From: Nitrospinota bacterium
GTDB taxonomy: Bacteria > UBA8248 > JACPRG01
Assembly: GCA_030740135.1 (NCBI GenBank)
Contig: JASLXW010000165.1
Location: 1 to 8,096, forward strand
DNA length: 8,096 nt
Direction of reading: 5' to 3'
The position numbers and the translations under genes are program-made. Under the pieces are notes generated by a model, which saw only the letters and a list, made by a program, of their open reading frames with translations, was not told the DNA's origin and did not search any database. Shown in pieces: positions 6,866 to 8,096 of this stretch; position 1 is the first letter of the stretch, and each line of letters opens with the position of its first letter.

Positions 6866-7792
6866 ATGAATCCAGATGGCGCGATGACTTCCCGTCGGTT
6901 GGTGAGGGCCTTCTTTCGCGACGCCTCGTGCCCGCGCCCGCCCCTCCTCCCCCTGGCCTTTTATCACGCCGCCCGGTTGGACGGGTCTCCTCCCAACCTT
7001 CTGATCCAAGACCCGACCCGCTTGACCCGTGCGTTGGCGGACCAGCAACGCCTGCTGGGGGCCGATTGCGTCACCCTGCGTTTCGACGCCCCCCTCCTGG
7101 CGGAGCTGGCCGGGATGCCGGTCCGCTGGTCTCCTGCCGGACCCGCCGCACAGTGGGAAGCGGCGAGGGAATGTGAATGGCCGCCGCCGGACCCATGGCT
7201 GCGCCCTCCCATCTCAGACCTGCTGGAAGTCATCCGTAGATTGCGAATTCAACTGCGAAAAGAAGCGCCGATCCTGGTCGTTCTCCCCGGACCCGTTTCG
7301 CTGTGCCGCCTGGCGTGCGCCGACTCGCCGGAGAAGGTGGAGGAGACGATTGGCCTGGTGCGCGGCCTGGCCGAAGAGGCGTGCCGGGCCGGGGCCGAGG
7401 TGGTGGTCCTGGAGGAGGCGGGGGCGGGGGGGGGGGAAGAAATCCAGACCGGGGAAGTCACGGCCGCGACGGAGTCCATTTGCAACACGGTGCGGTATTA
7501 CAACGCTTATTCGGTATTGTGCGCTTCCCGAAATCCCGCGCGGAACGCGGCCGATGCCCTGCTGCTTCATCCCCCGATCGGGCCGGATCGCGTTCCGCCG
7601 GATATACGGGCGGGGGTGTTTGCGCCTCCGACCTCCTTCAAGACCCCCAAAGGGTTGGCCGAATTCATTTCGGCGCTGGAGGCGGCGCCCCGGCCCGTCT
7701 TCCTCACGACCGGCGATGACACGCTACTCTCCTATCCGATAGGAACCAACGTGGCGCTCTTCACCGCCCTTCGGCAAGTGCACTGGGGGTAA
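6866..7792 (+). CDS. Uroporphyrinogen decarboxylase-fold-like protein, candidate ApcE-like fifth subunit
   Basis: A 308-residue protein that resembles the uroporphyrinogen decarboxylase/cobamide methyltransferase superfamily weakly, through the N-terminal FYHAARLDG (32-40), the strand LVVLPGPVSLC (137-147) and a C-terminal GDD...IGTNVALFTALR (283-303). It lacks the RQAGR substrate loop of HemE and the HxC zinc motif of MtaA/MtbA-type methyltransferases, so neither activity is expected. It is the last gene, 60 bases after the HyuB gene, in the position and size (about 33 kDa) of ApcE, the separable extra subunit of acetophenone carboxylase. I cannot recall the fold of ApcE, so that link rests on order and size. 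Start: ATG 6866 behind GGGAG (6851-6855); ATG 6884 is an alternative. An 11-G run (7426-7436) encodes part of a glycine stretch at residues 187-190. The small hairpin TCCG-TTCG-CGGA (6823-6834) lies in the upstream gap. Confidence 0.7.
   Translation: MNPDGAMTSRRLVRAFFRDASCPRPPLLPLAFYHAARLDGSPPNLLIQDPTRLTRALADQQRLLGADCVTLRFDAPLLAELAGMPVRWSPAGPAAQWEAARECEWPPPDPWLRPPISDLLEVIRRLRIQLRKEAPILVVLPGPVSLCRLACADSPEKVEETIGLVRGLAEEACRAGAEVVVLEEAGAGGGEEIQTGEVTAATESICNTVRYYNAYSVLCASRNPARNAADALLLHPPIGPDRVPPDIRAGVFAPPTSFKTPKGLAEFISALEAAPRPVFLTTGDDTLLSYPIGTNVALFTALRQVHWG
7426..7436 (+). repeat. Eleven-G homopolymer inside the fifth gene
   Basis: Eleven consecutive G, preceded by five G at 7420-7424 with one C between, encode the glycine-rich AGAGGG. 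The reading frame is sensible on both sides at length 11. Loss of one G would redirect translation to a stop at 7740-7742, and gain of one to a stop at 7717-7719, both with a scrambled C terminus. It may be a phase-variable tract or a sequencing-error hotspot. Confidence 0.85.
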
Positions 7793-7793
7793 G

Positions 7794-7827
7794 CCGGGTT
7801 TCCGCCGCCCGCGCGGAGGAAACCCGG
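7794..7827 (+). terminator. Strong hairpin immediately after the operon, without a T tract
   Basis: CCGGGTTTCC (7794-7803) pairs perfectly with GGAAACCCGG (7818-7827). After one G-A mismatch, four more pairs (7805-7808 with 7813-7816) close on a 4-base loop. It begins one base after the TAA stop of the fifth gene. No run of T follows on either strand, so it is either a non-canonical or Rho-assisted terminator or a stabiliser of the mRNA 3' end. The palindrome GGGGCGCCCC follows at 7846-7855. Confidence 0.5.
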
Positions 7828-7871
7828 GCCGCCATCGGTCGGGCCGGGGCGCCCCAAAACCGGATCGGCGG

Positions 7872-7891
7872 TGTGGTCTTGAAACACCACA
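7872..7891. repeat. Inverted repeat in the downstream non-coding region
   Basis: TGTGGT (7872-7877) and ACCACA (7886-7891) are perfect 6-bp arms around an 8-base centre. A second small one, ACCTC (7907-7911) and GAGGT (7920-7924), surrounds an A-rich loop; read on the minus strand it has T residues in the loop. They lie on the 3' side of the tRNA remnant, so they might be leftovers of its terminator or a protein-binding site. No function can be assigned. Confidence 0.25.
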
Positions 7892-7955
7892 ACATCCGGA
7901 CAGACAACCTCAAGAAAAAGAGGTCACGGACATTGCCGTAACCCCTTGATATATA

Positions 7956-8000
7956 TGGTAGCGGGGCCAGGATTCGAACCTGGGACCTTTGGGTTATGAG
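7956..8000 (-). other. 3' half of a CAT-anticodon tRNA: probable integration (att) scar
   Basis: Read on the minus strand, this segment contains a seven-base anticodon loop CTCATAA (anticodon CAT at 7996-7998), the 3' anticodon stem CCCAA, a five-base variable loop AGGTC, a perfect T arm CCAGG-TTCGAAT-CCTGG, the 3' acceptor strand CCCCGCT, a discriminator A and an encoded CCA (7956-7958). The bases that should form the 5' anticodon stem (8001-8005, TCGCC on the minus strand) do not pair with CCCAA, and no D arm or 5' acceptor strand follows, so the gene is not intact. A break exactly at the anticodon loop is the hallmark of a tyrosine-recombinase att core in a tRNA gene. The three C next to the loop recall initiator tRNA, but elongator Met or Ile2 cannot be excluded. 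Confidence 0.7.
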
Positions 8001-8096
8001 GGCGATTTTGAGGGTACCGGAAAACCCCTGTCATTCCTTGTAAAACCAAGACTGACACGGCTTTGCGGGGATTCTGGGAGTGATACGGAGCGACAC
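8001..8096. other. Sequence beyond the tRNA break, presumed start of an integrated element
   Basis: In the usual arrangement, a tRNA 3'-half fragment has chromosome on its 3' side (left here) and the inserted element on its 5' side (right). This segment would then be the element's terminal DNA. It shows a GGTACC palindrome (8013-8018) and two GACAC copies (8054-8058, 8092-8096). No convincing integrase coding sequence enters from the right edge. The remaining non-coding DNA between 7892 and 7955 shows nothing further. Confidence 0.35.

Noticed and set aside
6866..7792. HemE (uroporphyrinogen decarboxylase) itself
   Set aside because: The RQAGR loop and family-typical catalytic aspartate context are absent, and no other haem genes are nearby.
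7956..8010. tRNA gene interrupted by a group I intron in the anticodon loop
   Set aside because: The whole seven-base loop is present on the 3' side and the break lies before it. The base preceding the break is not the terminal G of a group I intron, and no intron core is visible.
8031..8096. Possible C-terminal end of an integrase gene on the minus strand at the right edge
   Set aside because: Short open frames exist there but none shows a recognisable tyrosine recombinase C-terminal motif.

Overview
The window is GC-rich bacterial DNA. It holds one five-gene, plus-strand operon (248-7792), a leader upstream, and about 300 bases of non-coding DNA downstream that end in a broken tRNA sequence. 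Nothing fixes the taxon. The GC-rich codon use and the gene family suggest an environmental, probably anaerobic or ketone-degrading bacterium, for example one of the former Deltaproteobacteria or an uncultured GC-rich phylum. This is inference.

Layout: 1-247 is upstream DNA. It has an extended -10 promoter-like element (98-106), a perfect inverted repeat overlapping it (101-119), and a leader that could fold as a compact H-type pseudoknot (181-209). 248-2242 is a first HyuA-type (hydantoinase A/oxoprolinase) subunit starting at TTG. 2245-2583 is a small four-cysteine protein of the acetone carboxylase gamma type. 2596-4725 is a second, divergent HyuA-type subunit. 4748-6805 is a HyuB-type subunit. 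6866-7792 is a degenerate uroporphyrinogen-decarboxylase-fold-like protein with an 11-G run. 7793-8096 holds a strong hairpin after the last stop codon, another inverted repeat, and on the minus strand the 3' half of a CAT-anticodon tRNA that stops exactly at the anticodon loop, like an integration (att) scar.

Together, the order and sizes (about 71, 13, 78, 76 and 33 kDa, estimated from length) match the five-subunit acetophenone carboxylase ApcABCDE of Aromatoleum (70, 15, 87, 75 and 34 kDa as I recall from the literature). They do not match the three-subunit acetone carboxylase. In that model the two HyuA-type subunits are ASKHA-fold ATP-dependent phosphotransferases that activate the ketone (as an enol phosphate) and bicarbonate (as carboxyphosphate). 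The HyuB-type subunit joins the activated intermediates, the small zinc protein is structural, and the fifth protein is a loosely associated essential subunit. No CoA ligase for the carboxylated product is visible, so the actual substrate is open: an aryl or alkyl ketone, or a cyclic amide.
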